A stretch of 7,398 bases of DNA from an archaeon (GTDB taxonomy: Archaea; Asgardarchaeota; Heimdallarchaeia; Hodarchaeales; S146-22), in NCBI GenBank assembly GCA_024276395.1, contig JAJRXH010000492.1:1-7398 (forward strand), in the 5' to 3' direction. The notes below the pieces were generated by a model. That model did not search any database, was not told the origin of the DNA, and saw nothing but the letters and a program-made list of their open reading frames with translations. The translations under genes were made by a program, and so were the position numbers. Of the stretch, positions 6,673 through 7,398 are shown piece after piece. The stretch's first letter is position 1. Each line of letters begins with the position of its first letter.

Positions 6673-7267
6673 GTGTAGCAGCCTCCTTGATGAAAGTAAT
6701 TAACCAGGACTTGAGTCCATCTAGACCTTCTCCCGTCAAGCAGCTAATTGCAAAGTACCCTTTGATGTGGGGGCTAGAGTTGATTACCTCCTTTATCAAG
6801 GATTCGTCAAGCGTTTGGGGAAGGTCAATCTTATTCTTGATGAGAATGAATCCTGGACGTTTTTTCAGTTTTGATTTCTTGATGGCTGATTCAACCAGGG
6901 AGAACCACTTGTTAAGTTCCAAGAAAGATTGAGGATTATCGCTTGCAAATACAAGCATGACTAGATCAACGGATCCCATTACCGTGGAAGCGGTATCACG
7001 AAGTGCATGAATGGAGAGATCTAACTGACCGGCCACGTCATAGAAATAAAAGGTACCTTTTGACGTTTCATCAAGAGTGGAAGCAGAGATGGATTCAAGT
7101 TCAAGGAAATGGGTACGATGATATTCTAAAAACTGGTCTCCCAGATCAGTAAGGCTTTTATCAGCAGATAATACTTTCAAGAGACTTGTTTTTCCAACTG
7201 CTCCTGAGCCTACAACGAGAATTTTCGTTAAGCTCCTTTTTTTCTTGATGTATTCAACAATATCCAT
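6665..7267 (-). CDS. Ras-like small GTPase (Asgard/archaeal type)
   Basis: A 200-aa small GTPase, the usual size for the Ras superfamily. All nucleotide-binding boxes are visible: P-loop GSGAVGKT (20-27), a candidate switch I threonine at T52 (in YHRTHF), switch II DVAGQ (77-81), NKID (145-148) and SCLTG (175-179). Q81 corresponds to the Ras catalytic glutamine, so GTP hydrolysis by the canonical route is possible. The segment between switch I and DVAGQ (53-76) is somewhat longer than in Ras. There is no signal peptide and the C-terminus ends in KEAATRE, so no CAAX prenylation site or C-terminal cysteine; membrane contact would need a partner. Only ATG at 7267 fits: an in-frame TAG lies five codons upstream, and a GGAAGGA site precedes it. 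First gene of the - strand operon; the TATA-like box upstream probably drives it. Which eukaryotic-like subfamily it belongs to (Rab, Rag/Gtr, Arf, MglA) cannot be settled here. Confidence 0.93.
   Translation of the reverse strand: MDIVEYIKKKRSLTKILVVGSGAVGKTSLLKVLSADKSLTDLGDQFLEYHRTHFLELESISASTLDETSKGTFYFYDVAGQLDLSIHALRDTASTVMGSVDLVMLVFASDNPQSFLELNKWFSLVESAIKKSKLKKRPGFILIKNKIDLPQTLDESLIKEVINSSPHIKGYFAISCLTGEGLDGLKSWLITFIKEAATRE
6682..6688 (-). promoter_or_regulatory. Shine-Dalgarno AAGGAGG inside the end of the GTPase gene
   Basis: The last codons of the GTPase (Lys-Glu-Ala) carry AAGGAGG, 9 bases ahead of the GTG at 6672. The site decides a GTG start for the next gene and makes its translation depend on ribosomes finishing the GTPase at 6665. 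Confidence 0.75.
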
Positions 7268-7351
7268 TTCTTTTCCTTCCTATTATGAGAAGAGTCAAAA
7301 TTCAGTCCAAGATCATGATTCACGGCTGAGATTCCAACATTTGCTTTCAAG

Positions 7352-7392
7352 GAACTGCTATTTATATCACGCAGTTTACAAGTACTGAACTG
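7352..7392. repeat. Inverted and direct AACTG half-sites around the TATA box
   Basis: AACTGC (7353-7358) and GCAGTT (7371-7376) are perfect inverted copies that bracket the TATA box with a 12-base spacer. GAACTG appears again at 7387-7392 as a direct repeat of 7352-7357. Half-sites placed over TBP's site suit a repressor operator for the GTPase operon. Confidence 0.4.
7358..7368 (-). promoter_or_regulatory. Candidate archaeal TATA box of the GTPase operon
   Basis: On the - strand the sequence GATATAAATAG is a good TATA-box match. With the usual ~25-base spacing, transcription would start near 7338, leaving a leader of about 70 bases before the ATG at 7267. No convincing BRE is seen upstream. 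It is the best promoter candidate in the window. Confidence 0.5.
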
Positions 7393-7398
7393 TTTAAA

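Noticed and set aside
6665..7267. Prenylated, CAAX-type Ras protein
   Set aside because: The C-terminus is KEAATRE; no cysteine is within the last 20 residues.
7268..7338. Short upstream reading frames in the GTPase leader (ATG near 7340 and 7314)
   Set aside because: They encode six and four codons and have no ribosome sites; chance frames are expected at this size.
1..7398. tRNA, rRNA, CRISPR array, insertion sequence or attachment site
   Set aside because: No cloverleaf-like segments, regularly spaced repeats, transposase genes or terminal inverted repeats were seen on reading both strands.

Overview
The window (about 40% G+C on a few sampled lines) looks archaeal, most likely from an Asgard-type archaeon. 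The grounds are a Ras-like small GTPase with a DVAGQ switch II, a large membrane protein carrying a soluble segment that looks like the roadblock/longin domains common in Asgard genomes, a TATA-box-like promoter, strong Shine-Dalgarno sites in front of GTG/TTG starts, and T-rich rather than hairpin terminators. The lineage is an inference from gene content; there is no marker gene here.

Layout. Positions 1-117 may hold the last codons of an unseen upstream gene with one membrane segment. Positions 293-2620 (+) encode a DUF1156/COG1743-type DNA methyltransferase with a large cysteine-rich insertion between its two catalytic motifs. Positions 2754-4484 (+) encode an 11-helix membrane protein whose first part looks like a catalytically dead CPBP (Rce1-like) protease and whose cytosolic tail looks like a roadblock/longin domain, closed by a last membrane helix. 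The two + genes face a three-gene operon on the - strand, read from 7267 down to 4615: a small GTPase, a zinc-knuckle protein with PATAN/DUF4388-like features, and a class I SAM methyltransferase with an N-terminal winged helix. The convergent junction is 4485-4614.

How the genes may work together. The GTPase and the zinc-knuckle gene overlap by 8 bases and must be co-translated; the methyltransferase follows after 60 bases with its own strong ribosome binding site. A promoter-like TATA box inside an inverted repeat lies about 90 bases ahead of the GTPase. GTPases of the Ras/MglA kind are commonly paired with roadblock/longin and DUF4388-type proteins, so the operon may be a GTPase signalling cassette, and the neighbouring membrane protein a membrane anchor for such a GTPase. 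That last link is only an inference: the membrane gene is on the opposite strand. The DNA methyltransferase appears without the DUF499 ATPase or helicase that often accompany its family, at least within this window.
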